Positions 8,707-15,352 of a DNA stretch of 21,984 bases are shown here, piece after piece. A model generated the notes under the pieces. It had not been told where the DNA came from. It ran no database searches and saw only the letters and a list, made by a program, of their open reading frames with translations. Positions within the stretch are counted from its first letter, which is position 1. Each line of letters starts with the position of its first letter. The stretch comes from DAOMOD01 sp035444205 (lineage in GTDB: Bacteria > Pseudomonadota > Gammaproteobacteria > Xanthomonadales > BPKI01), in the NCBI GenBank assembly GCA_035444205.1, contig DAOMOD010000051.1, positions 1 through 21,984 on the forward strand, in the 5' to 3' direction. The translations under genes and the position numbers were made by a program.

Positions 8707-8966
8707 GCGATTCAGCACTCGCGCCCGCTTCGACCATGCGTCGGTTCCCCTCTCCCGTCGGCAGAGGGGTAGGGGTGAGGATCCATCGAGGTCCGCGACC
8801 TCGCAAGGCAATCGAATGGCAGCCGTGCTGGTCGTATCGCGTTGAGCGGCTTCGCAGACGAGTAGCCCGGGTAAGCGCAGCGCACCCGGGACCAGGCCAC
8901 AGAGGCGCGCCGCCGGCCCCATCCCCGCATGTGGCCTTCGGCCGTGCTCAGGCGGTGTGATCGCCA
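8707..8966. repeat. Intergenic spacer with two palindromic repeat elements
   Basis: No gene is evident here. A hairpin CCCCTCT (8747-8753) / AGAGGGG (8763-8769) lies about 40 bp after the Tat-protein stop and could end transcription, though no T-run follows. A second element has CCCGGGT (8866-8872) facing ACCCGGG (8884-8890) around AAGCGCAGCGC, a widespread REP-like palindrome type in gammaproteobacteria. Confidence 0.7.
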
Positions 8967-9497
8967 ATGTCGGTCATGCCGGACCACGACATCGCCCGTG
9001 CCTTCCATGGCGTGCGCGCGTCGCGCCCGGCCGGGCTTGCTTTCCGGCCGATCGGCGACGACGACCTGCCCTTCCTGTCCGCACTGTACGCCGCCACCCG
9101 CTGCGAGGAACTCGCGCAGGTGCCGTGGCCGGAGGAAGCCAAGCGCACCTTCCTCGCCGAACAGTTCGAACTCCAGCACGCCTATTACCAGGCCAACTCC
9201 CCCGGGGCCGATCGCTTGGTGGTGATGCTCGACGGCGAGCCGGTCGGTCGCGTCTACGTGTACCGGACGCCGGGCGACATCCGTCTGATGGACATCGCCC
9301 TGGAGGAGTCCGTGCGCGGTCGCGGACTGGCCTCGGCGATGCTGGATGAGTTGATGTACGAGGCGCGCGCCAGCGGCGCCAACATCACCCTGCACGTCGA
9401 GCCCGCCAACCCGGCGCGCACCTGGTACGAACGCCGCGGTTTCCGTCTGATCGAGGAGCGTGGTGTGTACCTGTACATGGGTTGGCAGCCGGTGTGA
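8967..9497 (+). CDS. GNAT-family N-acetyltransferase
   Basis: This 176-residue protein has a GNAT fold. The acetyl-CoA pyrophosphate-binding loop is visible as VRGRGLA (residues 116-122), preceded by the beta-strand IRLMDIAL, and the C-terminal NPARTWYERRGF segment (148-159) is typical of the family. It would transfer an acetyl group from acetyl-CoA to an amine on an unknown substrate in the cytoplasm. The N terminus (LAFRPIGDDDLPFLSALYAATR) is the usual first strand and helix. The start is uncertain: ATG 8967 has only a weak AGGCGG upstream, and ATG 8976 is also possible. It lies 260 bp downstream of the collar cluster on the same strand, beyond repeats, so co-function with that cluster is only suggested by position. 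Confidence 0.88.
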   Translation: MSVMPDHDIARAFHGVRASRPAGLAFRPIGDDDLPFLSALYAATRCEELAQVPWPEEAKRTFLAEQFELQHAYYQANSPGADRLVVMLDGEPVGRVYVYRTPGDIRLMDIALEESVRGRGLASAMLDELMYEARASGANITLHVEPANPARTWYERRGFRLIEERGVYLYMGWQPV

Positions 9498-9500
9498 GAC

Positions 9501-9720
9501 AGCCTGTAGGGCGGCGTCACCGTGCCGCCGTCTATTCGGCATTTAGGTGGCGCGATGTCGGCACAGCGGTGCCGGCCTACGGGAAGCGGCAGCTTGTCGG
9601 GTGGCATCGCCATGCCGCCGTTTGTTCGGCATTTGGGTGGCGTGAAGTCGGCACGGTGGTACCGGCCTACGGGGTGCAGCAGCTCGTAGGGCGGCATCAC
9701 CATGCCGCCGATTGCGCATC
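9501..9720. repeat. Tandem repeat, 90-bp period, 2.4 copies, two hairpins per unit
   Basis: Units start at 9501, 9591 and 9681 with AGCCTGTAGG, AGCTTGTCGG and AGCTCGTAGG; the third is cut short near 9720. Each begins with an 8-bp-stem, 4-nt-loop hairpin, for example GGCGGCATCACCATGCCGCC at 9690-9709. Units 1 and 2 keep this fold through G-T wobble pairs. A second hairpin (GTCGGCAC / GTGCCGGC, 9557-9576; 9647-9666 with one mismatch) follows in the two full units. The array fills the space between the convergent GNAT and DUF6916-like genes. A frame stays open across it because 90 is a multiple of three, but the product does not look like a protein. Confidence 0.85.
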
Positions 9721-9777
9721 GTAGGGGTTGCGACAGATTTGCGGATGCGGGCGACCCCCAGATTGTGCGACGCTTTT

Positions 9778-9803
9778 CCCGGGTCCCGGGTCCCGGGTCC
9801 CGG
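9778..9803. repeat. CCCGGGT heptamer tandem array (3.7 copies)
   Basis: Three perfect heptamers CCCGGGT run from 9778 to 9798, followed by CCCGG. The array abuts the stop codon of the DUF6916-like gene (9805-9807). The same CCCGGGT core occurs in the palindrome at 8866-8890. Confidence 0.85.
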
Positions 9804-9804
9804 C

Positions 9805-10095
9805 TCAATTGAAAATCGCCTCGTAACGCGTGCCGCCGGCATCGGCGCCGATGCAGGTGACGAAGATTTCCAGCCGGCCACGCAGCGGATGATCGATCTG
9901 GATCATGCCCTGACGCAGGGGGCAACCCGGCGTGGCCGCAAGCACCAGCCGGAACGGCGGCTTCGGCCGCTGCGTGTAGCCGCCGATCGTGCCGGTTTCC
10001 AGTACGCGCATTTCGGTCTGCTGTGCGCCGAATGCAACCGCCAATGCCTCGCCCTTCAACGTCTCGAATTCCTCGCGCTCGATTTCTTGCAGCAT
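9805..10095 (-). CDS. Small DUF6916-like protein
   Basis: This 96-residue cytoplasmic protein starts MLQEIEREEFETLKGEALAV and ends with QGMIQIDHPLRGRLEIFVTC then GADAGGTRYEAIFN. The closing pattern (QGM, then a HP-L-G strand, then a G-D/A-x-G-x-RYEA-F end) is what I recall of the DUF6916 family, often found near tail-collar proteins; this is from memory and unverified. The function is unknown. The start at 10095 is chosen over 10125 because AAGGAG lies on the minus strand at 10111-10106, ten bases upstream; the longer form would put that site inside the gene. It converges on the GNAT gene across the 90-bp repeat array, so it is not in the collar operon. No signal peptide or membrane segment is seen. 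Confidence 0.8.
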   Translation of the reverse strand: MLQEIEREEFETLKGEALAVAFGAQQTEMRVLETGTIGGYTQRPKPPFRLVLAATPGCPLRQGMIQIDHPLRGRLEIFVTCIGADAGGTRYEAIFN

Positions 10096-10379
10096 CGTTG
10101 GATAGCTCCTTGGAATGGGCGGCATGATAGCGCGGGGCTTGCGCGAACACCCTCTCCCGTCGGGGTGATGAGGCGTGATTGTGAGTCACTGGCTCACACG
10201 CCGAACGGTGCCCTCGCGCTGGGAAGAGAGCCGGGGGTGAGGTTGCGTGCTTGCCGCGGCGCCTCGCTCCGGTCGAACCCTCTCCCCAACCCCTCTCCCG
10301 GGGGGAGAGGGGCTTCCCTATACGCCTCCCGCCAGTCGGAAGCGACAGGGCGTGAGGATTCGGGCTAGCATTCGACCGG
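10096..10379. repeat. Intergenic spacer with CCCTCTCCC-type palindromes
   Basis: Apart from the ribosome binding site of the DUF6916-like gene, no gene is seen. CCCTCTCCCG at about 10150 and GAGAGCCGGGGGTGAGG near 10226 look like two halves of one element separated by about 60 bp. A perfect hairpin, CCCCTCTCCC (10290-10299), GGG loop, GGGAGAGGGG (10303-10312), lies about 70 bp beyond the stop of the minus-strand GTPase and could act as its terminator, although no T-run follows. Confidence 0.65.
10106..10111 (-). promoter_or_regulatory. Ribosome binding site deciding the DUF6916-like start
   Basis: The minus strand reads AAGGAG here, ten bases before the ATG at 10095. It supports the shorter of two possible starts. 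Confidence 0.6.
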
Positions 10380-11723
10380 TCACGCCCGCCTGAGGCGCGC
10401 CAGGATCTCCGCGCGCGCTTCGGCGAGGATCGATTCGCGGTCCAGGCTTTCCACGATCTCCTTCAGCACCTGCTTGGGCCCGCCTTCGCCCCAGGACTTG
10501 CCGGCGCGGAAGTAGCGTTCGGCGGCGCGGCCGACCACGATGGTGGCGTACCAGGCGGCGGCGCCCTGCACGCCGGCCGTGACCGCGGTGGAAAGGCCGA
10601 CGGTGACGGTCTTGAGCGCCGCCGACAGCAAGTGGGTGCCGTACACAACGGCCATCAGACCGGCCACCGCACCGGCAATGCTGCCCACCAGGCGGCCCGC
10701 TTCGCTGCGCGTCAGCGGCAGGTTGTAGACCCGCGACAGATGCATCACCAGGGCCACATCGAGTCCGGCGGCGGCCACCAGGTCGGCCAGCGGCACCGGA
10801 TTCAGCGCCACCGCCACGCCCTTGCCGAGACAGTAGCTGCGGATCACGCGGGCGGCGACCTCGGCGCGTGCCTGGGCGATGCGTTCGCCGACGCGGTCGG
10901 CGAGGTCGCCGGCGAACAGCGCGGCATTGAGGGCGGCGAGCGTCTTGCCCTCGGCCGCCAGCACCTCGAACATGCGCGTGCGCAGGCGTTCGATGTCGGG
11001 GCCGCGTGTTTCACGCTGTTCGTGTTCGTGGCCCTCGGCATTGATCTGGACGACGATCCTCGGCGTTGGCAGCGCCGCCGCCGCCACGATGTTTTCGCGC
11101 GGTACCCGCCCGCGCGCGTGTTCGGCGAGTCTCGCCAGCAGCGCCTCGCACTCGGCCGCGGTGTAGCGGTCGGCCTTGTTCAGCACCAGCAACAGCGGGC
11201 GTTGCGCGGCAAGCAGGCTGTCCAGTGCGGCCAGCTCGGTCTGGGTCAGGTCGCCATCGACGACGAACAGCAAGAGGTCGCTGCGCTGCGCCACTTCATA
11301 GGCAAGCGCTTCGCGCGCCTCGCCCTCGAACTCGTCGATGCCGGGCGTGTCGATCAGGTGCACGCCGCCGGCCGTGTGTTCCTCCACGCGAGCGATGCCG
11401 CTGACCCGGGTGGTGCCGTGCAGCACGCCGACCTCGAAGGCATCGTGGCCGAGCAGGGCATTGAGCAGGGCCGACTTGCCGACGCTGACCCGCCCGAACA
11501 CCGAGACGTGCAGATCGCCGCGTTCGAGTTTGTCCAGCATGGCCTCGACCTGCGCATAGTCGGCCGCCAGAGCCTCGCGCACCTCGCGCGGAATCGAGCG
11601 GTCTTCGATGAGCCGGCGCAGGCTGTCGGCGGCGCGCAACAGGTGATCGTCGCCGTCATGCGCGGGCGTGCTATCCGCGTTGCGGCGACGTCCCTTCCAC
11701 CAGCGGGCGATGCGTGAGATCAC
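10380..11723 (-). CDS. GTPase with P-loop domain and C-terminal DUF697-like region
   Basis: This 447-residue protein has the full set of GTPase motifs: P-loop GRVSVGKS (77-84), TT in switch I (104-105), DTPG (125-128) and NKAD (182-185). The C-terminal part has long hydrophobic stretches (LVGSIAGAVAGLMAVVYGTH and AVTAGVQGAAAWYATIVVG) typical of DUF697, which probably associate with the inner membrane. Its GTP-binding domain is related to the Era/HSR1 group. The start is GTG at 11723, whose GTGA overlaps the stop of the YceI gene by four bases, so its translation is probably coupled to YceI. It is the last gene of a four-gene minus-strand operon. The cellular role is unknown; a membrane-linked switch for envelope homeostasis is one possibility, not shown here. 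Confidence 0.88.
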   Translation of the reverse strand: MISRIARWWKGRRRNADSTPAHDGDDHLLRAADSLRRLIEDRSIPREVREALAADYAQVEAMLDKLERGDLHVSVFGRVSVGKSALLNALLGHDAFEVGVLHGTTRVSGIARVEEHTAGGVHLIDTPGIDEFEGEAREALAYEVAQRSDLLLFVVDGDLTQTELAALDSLLAAQRPLLLVLNKADRYTAAECEALLARLAEHARGRVPRENIVAAAALPTPRIVVQINAEGHEHEQRETRGPDIERLRTRMFEVLAAEGKTLAALNAALFAGDLADRVGERIAQARAEVAARVIRSYCLGKGVAVALNPVPLADLVAAAGLDVALVMHLSRVYNLPLTRSEAGRLVGSIAGAVAGLMAVVYGTHLLSAALKTVTVGLSTAVTAGVQGAAAWYATIVVGRAAERYFRAGKSWGEGGPKQVLKEIVESLDRESILAEARAEILARLRRA

Positions 11724-12277
11724 CTGGCCGGGCGCAGCGGCAGGTCCACGCGCACGACGACTTCGTGGCCAACGGTGTCCGCATCCAGCCAGTCCTCGTT
11801 GTCGCCGAGTCCGAAGGCAACGCGGTCCAGGGTCACCTCGGCGAGAATGCGGGCGCCTTCGTCCTCTGCCTGCCAGCGAAACGGGAAGTCGATGGCGACG
11901 GTGCGGTCGCGGATGGTGAGTTCGGCCTTCGCAAGGTAGCGGTCGTCGCCTTCCGCTTCGAACGTGTGGGTGACGAACCTGGCACCTGGAAATCGGCGCA
12001 CGAAGAAGAAGTCCGACCCCAGCAGTACCTCGTCGCGTTCGTCGCTGCGGGTATCGGCCGAGGTCAGGTCGATGTCGACCTCGAAACGCGCGCTGGAGAG
12101 GTGGTCGGGGTCGAAGCGGATGGCGGCCTCGAAGCGGGCGAAGCGGCCATCGAACCCCTCGCCCTGCTGCATGCCGTGGAAGGTGAGGCTGTGCGATTCG
12201 GGTGCGGCCTGCCAGTCCGCGGCTGCCAAGGGAGCCGCAAGGAAACAGAGCAGGACAGCGATTCGGCTTCGCATCAT
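11720..12277 (-). CDS. YceI family periplasmic protein (copy 1)
   Basis: This 185-residue protein has an N-terminal signal peptide (MMRSRIAVLLCFLAAPLAAA, cleaved about residue 20) and a YceI-like lipocalin-type beta-barrel: SHSLTFHGMQQGEGFDGRF, then ARFEVDIDLTSADT, DFFFVRRFPGARFVTHTF and AELTIRDRTVAIDFPF. YceI barrels bind long isoprenoid or lipid chains in a hydrophobic pocket, in the periplasm. The start overlaps the stop of cytochrome b561 by four bases (ATGATG), with GGAG just upstream; the second ATG at 12274 is also possible. The pairing with cytochrome b561 matches the E. coli yceJ-yceI arrangement. A role in lipid or quinone handling together with the cytochrome is inference. Confidence 0.87.
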   Translation of the reverse strand: MMRSRIAVLLCFLAAPLAAADWQAAPESHSLTFHGMQQGEGFDGRFARFEAAIRFDPDHLSSARFEVDIDLTSADTRSDERDEVLLGSDFFFVRRFPGARFVTHTFEAEGDDRYLAKAELTIRDRTVAIDFPFRWQAEDEGARILAEVTLDRVAFGLGDNEDWLDADTVGHEVVVRVDLPLRPAR

Positions 12278-12837
12278 GGCTTCTCCGGAGGGCGCGGCCT
12301 CAGCCCGAACATGCCGCGCAGGACGTTGTCGCGATCGACGTAGTGATGCTTCAGCGCGGCGGCGACGTGCACGGACACCAGCAGCAAAAGGGTGACTACG
12401 GCGAGTCCGTGGATCTGCCCGGCGAGCGCACGCAACTCACGGTCGGGTTCGACGATGGCGGGGATGGTGAACAGGTCGAACCAGCGCAACGGGAAGTTGG
12501 CGGCGGAATTCATCACCCAGCCGGCCAGCGGCACCGTCAGCAGCAGCATATACAGCAGGACATGGGAGATTCGCGATGCGTGCCGCTGCCAGGCCGGCAT
12601 CGGCGGCGGCAGCGGGCGGCCGGCGAAGACGCGCCAGACCAGGCGCAGCAGGACCAGCGTCAGCACGGTCATGCCGATCGACTTGTGCAGGGCGTACAGC
12701 TTGATCTTGTCCGGGCCGATCGGCAGGCCCTTCATGTACACGCCGAGCACCACCATGACCAGCACGGCGGCGGCGATCAGCCAGTGCAGGCTCACACTGA
12801 CCAGGCCCCAGCGGTCGGCGCTGTTGCGGATCGGCAT
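12274..12837 (-). CDS. Cytochrome b561 family membrane protein (YceJ-like)
   Basis: This 187-residue protein has four predicted membrane helices: LHWLIAAAVLVMVVLGVYM, IGMTVLTLVLLRLVWRVF, ISHVLLYMLLLTVPLAGWVM and GLAVVTLLLLVSVHVAAA. Conserved histidines in HWL, LHKSIGM, HVLLYM and QIHGL fit haem b ligation. It would carry electrons, probably from the quinone pool, in the inner membrane; E. coli homologues CybB and YceJ are known. The start at 12837 is preferred: AGGAG on the minus strand at 12852-12848 lies ten bases upstream and there is one base between the upstream YceI stop and this ATG. The alternative start at 12858 would overlap the upstream gene by 20 bases. It sits between two YceI genes. 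Confidence 0.9.
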   Translation of the reverse strand: MPIRNSADRWGLVSVSLHWLIAAAVLVMVVLGVYMKGLPIGPDKIKLYALHKSIGMTVLTLVLLRLVWRVFAGRPLPPPMPAWQRHASRISHVLLYMLLLTVPLAGWVMNSAANFPLRWFDLFTIPAIVEPDRELRALAGQIHGLAVVTLLLLVSVHVAAALKHHYVDRDNVLRGMFGLRPRPPEKP

Positions 12838-12838
12838 C

Positions 12839-13474
12839 TCAGTCGGACTCCTGTACATTGCTTGCGATTTCGCAGCGTGGAGTCTGCCCCGGAGAGCGCG
12901 GCTGACGCCAGCCTTCGGCCTCGATCAGCAACTCGACCTCGTCGCCGACGCGCGGCAGCAGCGCCGTCATGCCAAAGTCCGAACGCAGGATCGTGCCGCG
13001 CGCCGAGAATCCGGCGACGAAGCGGCCGGCGGCGATGTTCTGGGCGGCCTTGTTGAGCTTCAGTTCCAGGGTGACCGGCGCTTCCGTGCCGCGCACGCTG
13101 ATACGGCCATGCAGGCGGGCTTGCTGCTCGTCGATGACCTCCACGGATGTGCTGTGGAAAGCGATGACGGGATGCGCTTCGGCATCGAAGAAGTCGCCGC
13201 GGCGCATGCGCCGGTCCCACTCCTCGTCGCCGAAGCCGATCCTTGCCACCGGCACGCGTGCCACCACGCAGGCGCTGGACCAGTCGCCCGGCTCAAACAC
13301 GAAGTGGCCGTGGGCGCCGTAGGCGCGGCCGGAGGATCTCGAGAAGCCGAGGTGGTCGACGAAGAAGGTGATCTGCGTGTGTACCGGGTCGATTTCGTAC
13401 AGCCAGCCGCGGGCCTGAGGCTGGCCCGGCATGACGAGCAGAACGAGGGCGACCAGCGATGTTCTTGCGAGCAT
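12839..13474 (-). CDS. YceI family periplasmic protein (copy 2)
   Basis: This 211-residue protein begins with a signal peptide (MLARTSLVALVLLVMPGQ, cleavage near residue 22) followed by the YceI barrel: WLYEIDPVHTQITFFVDHLG, GHFVFEPGDWSSACVVARVP, WDRRMRRGDFFDAEAHPVIA and ISVRGTEAPVTLELKLNKAA. The N-terminal motif fits the family better than that of copy 1, so the two YceI proteins are divergent paralogues rather than a recent duplication. The start at 13474 is chosen for the GGAG five bases upstream and the signal peptide; a start further out at 13564 would add an arginine-rich leader that hides it. It is the first gene of the minus-strand operon YceI, b561, YceI, GTPase. Confidence 0.88.
   Translation of the reverse strand: MLARTSLVALVLLVMPGQPQARGWLYEIDPVHTQITFFVDHLGFSRSSGRAYGAHGHFVFEPGDWSSACVVARVPVARIGFGDEEWDRRMRRGDFFDAEAHPVIAFHSTSVEVIDEQQARLHGRISVRGTEAPVTLELKLNKAAQNIAAGRFVAGFSARGTILRSDFGMTALLPRVGDEVELLIEAEGWRQPRSPGQTPRCEIASNVQESD
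12848..12852 (-). promoter_or_regulatory. Ribosome binding site deciding the cytochrome b561 start
   Basis: AGGAG on the minus strand sits inside the end of the upstream YceI gene, ten bases before the ATG at 12837, and supports that start over 12858. Confidence 0.55.
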
Positions 13475-13719
13475 GGCTCCATTCTCACATGTCGGTGCAG
13501 AAGCGCGCGTGAACATGGGACGGTTGCGGTGGCGAAGCCGTCGCCGACGACTGCTGCAGCGCATTCCCGCGACCGGATCAGGTCGCCATGCCCTGTATTT
13601 TCACTTGGGAGCGCGCCCTGTGCGCGACTCCTGCGGTACAGTCGCGCACAGGGTGCGCTTCGACAGAATGGCGTCATGTCGCCGCACCCCTGCCTGCTGC
13701 GCAAATCAGGTGCTCCGGC
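13475..13719. repeat. Intergenic spacer with a REP-like inverted pair
   Basis: No gene is seen. GGAGCGCGCCCTGTGCGCGAC (13608-13628, written only in its family pattern) faces GTCGCGCACAGGGTGCGC (13641-13658); the 13-base arms CCCTGTGCGCGAC and GTCGCGCACAGGG are perfect complements. It belongs to the same TAGGAGC-type family as the array at 21281-21533. It lies between the GTPase at 13720 and the YceI operon, both on the minus strand, and separates their transcription. Confidence 0.7.
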
Positions 13720-15222
13720 CTATGCATGGGGCTCGTCTTCGTCACGCCGGCCGCGTGCCCGGAATTCATCCAGCGCCAGCGACGCCAGCGCGCGCAGGCG
13801 ACTCTCCGAAGGTTTGCTGACCCTGCGCGCGAACGCCGATGCCGCCAGTTCCGCGTCGAAGCGGCGCTGCTGTGCCAGCGTCTCGGCGACGGCGCGACCG
13901 AGCGCGTCGAAGATCATGCCGTAGGCAAGCGCGTGCACGAGGCCGCCGGCGACGGTACCGAGGCCGGGAAACGCCTTCAGAGCATTGCCTGCAATCGCCA
14001 GCGTGATCGAGGTGGTGGTTCGCACGGTGCCGCCGGCGCGCGCAAGAAAGGCGTCCGCGTCGAGGTCGCGGACCGGAACCTGGTACACACGGCCCAGCGA
14101 TCGCAGCAGCGCGGTGGCCAGTGCGCCCTGAATGACGATGTCGGTGCCCGGTGCCACCGCGGCCAGCGCGCCGACCACGGCGCGTCGGGTATAGCTGCGC
14201 ACCAGCTGTCCCGCCTGGCGTTCGCGTTCGCTGTCCTCGGCATCGGCAAGCTGGCGATCGAGTGCGCCAAGGACAGCGGTCTCCCGGCCCGGCTCCAGGG
14301 CATCGAATCCGGCGCGCGCGAGTTCGCGGATGGCGTGATCGAGGGCATCGATGCTTGGCGCGCGCGGGTGCTCTTCGGCGAATTCCGCACCGTCGGCGTC
14401 TCGCCGCAACCGCGTCTCGGTGCCGCCGGCACTAACTTCCACCACGCGGTCGACGCCGGCGATTGCCGCCAGCGCGCGTCGAAGCGCATCGAGTTCGGCG
14501 GGTGTATAGCGGTCGGTCTTGTTGAGCGCAACCAGCAGTGGCTTGTCCAGCGCAGCCAATGCGGCAAGTTCGTCGCGCTGGCTGCGCTTGAGATCGCCGT
14601 CACAGACGTACACCACCACATGCGCACGCAGCGCTTCGGCACGCGCAGCCTCGCCGAGCGCGCTGTCGCCGGCCTGGTTGAGGCCGGGCAGATCGGTGAG
14701 CACCACTGCGCTGCCGTCGGTGAGCTGGGTGGAGTAGGCGGCGATGGCGTCGGTGCTGCCGCCGATCACGTCGATCCGTGCTTTGGCTGTCGGCGCCAGT
14801 GCCTTCAGCAGGCTGCTCTTGCCGGCGTTGATTTCGCCGAACAGGGCGACATGAACAAGGCCCTCGGCGGCGCGGCGGTCGAATTCGCGAATCTCCCGTT
14901 CGGCGTCGACGGTGTCGACGCCGGCCTTGTGCAGGCGTGCCATGCGCGCTTCCACCTCTTCGCGCGTGGGCAGATCCTTGATCTGCGTACGGCGTTGCCG
15001 CGGCGGCCGCAGCAGCCACCAGGCCACGCGCAGGGCGAACAGCAGCAGCGCGACCAGGATCAGCATGATCGCCGCGGTGAACGGCCAGGGCGCCCGCTGC
15101 AGCCGTTCCCAAACCGACAGTGCCGTATCCGCCGCCATCAGTACGAACACGGTTCCCACCACGAGTGCCGCCATCAGCACGAGCAGCAGGACAAGGCGGG
15201 CAGGCAGGGTGGGCCGTTTCAT
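13720..15222 (-). CDS. Membrane-anchored DUF697-type GTPase
   Basis: This 500-residue protein has two N-terminal membrane helices (about 8-30 and 47-70) then a cytoplasmic GTPase domain: P-loop GEINAGKS (129-136), DLPG in place of DTPG (177-180) and NKTD (234-237). The C terminus carries a hydrophobic DUF697-like region (ITLAIAGNALKAFPGLGTVAGG then LVHALAYGMIFDAL). It is a paralogue in type of the GTPase at 10380-11723, which lacks the N-terminal helices. The start MKRPTLPARL at 15222 is taken because the longer reading frame to 15474 runs into the divergent kinase gene and has no membrane logic. No clear Shine-Dalgarno precedes it; TACAAT lies about seven bases upstream, so a leaderless transcript is possible. 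The function is unknown. Confidence 0.86.
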   Translation of the reverse strand: MKRPTLPARLVLLLVLMAALVVGTVFVLMAADTALSVWERLQRAPWPFTAAIMLILVALLLFALRVAWWLLRPPRQRRTQIKDLPTREEVEARMARLHKAGVDTVDAEREIREFDRRAAEGLVHVALFGEINAGKSSLLKALAPTAKARIDVIGGSTDAIAAYSTQLTDGSAVVLTDLPGLNQAGDSALGEAARAEALRAHVVVYVCDGDLKRSQRDELAALAALDKPLLVALNKTDRYTPAELDALRRALAAIAGVDRVVEVSAGGTETRLRRDADGAEFAEEHPRAPSIDALDHAIRELARAGFDALEPGRETAVLGALDRQLADAEDSERERQAGQLVRSYTRRAVVGALAAVAPGTDIVIQGALATALLRSLGRVYQVPVRDLDADAFLARAGGTVRTTTSITLAIAGNALKAFPGLGTVAGGLVHALAYGMIFDALGRAVAETLAQQRRFDAELAASAFARRVSKPSESRLRALASLALDEFRARGRRDEDEPHA

Positions 15223-15229
15223 CGGTGCG

Positions 15230-15235
15230 ATTGTA
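15230..15235 (-). promoter_or_regulatory. Candidate -10 box for a leaderless GTPase transcript
   Basis: The minus strand reads TACAAT here, only seven bases before the ATG at 15222, and no Shine-Dalgarno is present. The -35 region (GGCTAT) is poor. If real, the transcript would begin at or very near the start codon. Confidence 0.25.
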
Positions 15236-15352
15236 CTAAGCCAAACAGGTACATAGCCGTACACGGCGAGGCATGGTCCCCGTCGGACTTGGAATGCGTG
15301 TGGCCGGTCGGGGTAGCATGCCCCGCATTCGGCAACGGAAAGGAGCGACACC

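Noticed and set aside
8747..8890. CRISPR-like repeat region
   Set aside because: The repeats are palindromes of different families without regular spacers.
6298..8967. Long minus-strand open frames across the collar and Tat genes
   Set aside because: They lie opposite well-supported genes with ribosome binding sites and family motifs, and have no recognisable domain.
9482..9724. Possible small repeat protein in the 90-bp array
   Set aside because: The frame is open only because 90 is a multiple of three; the sequence is explained by conserved hairpins and has no ribosome binding site.
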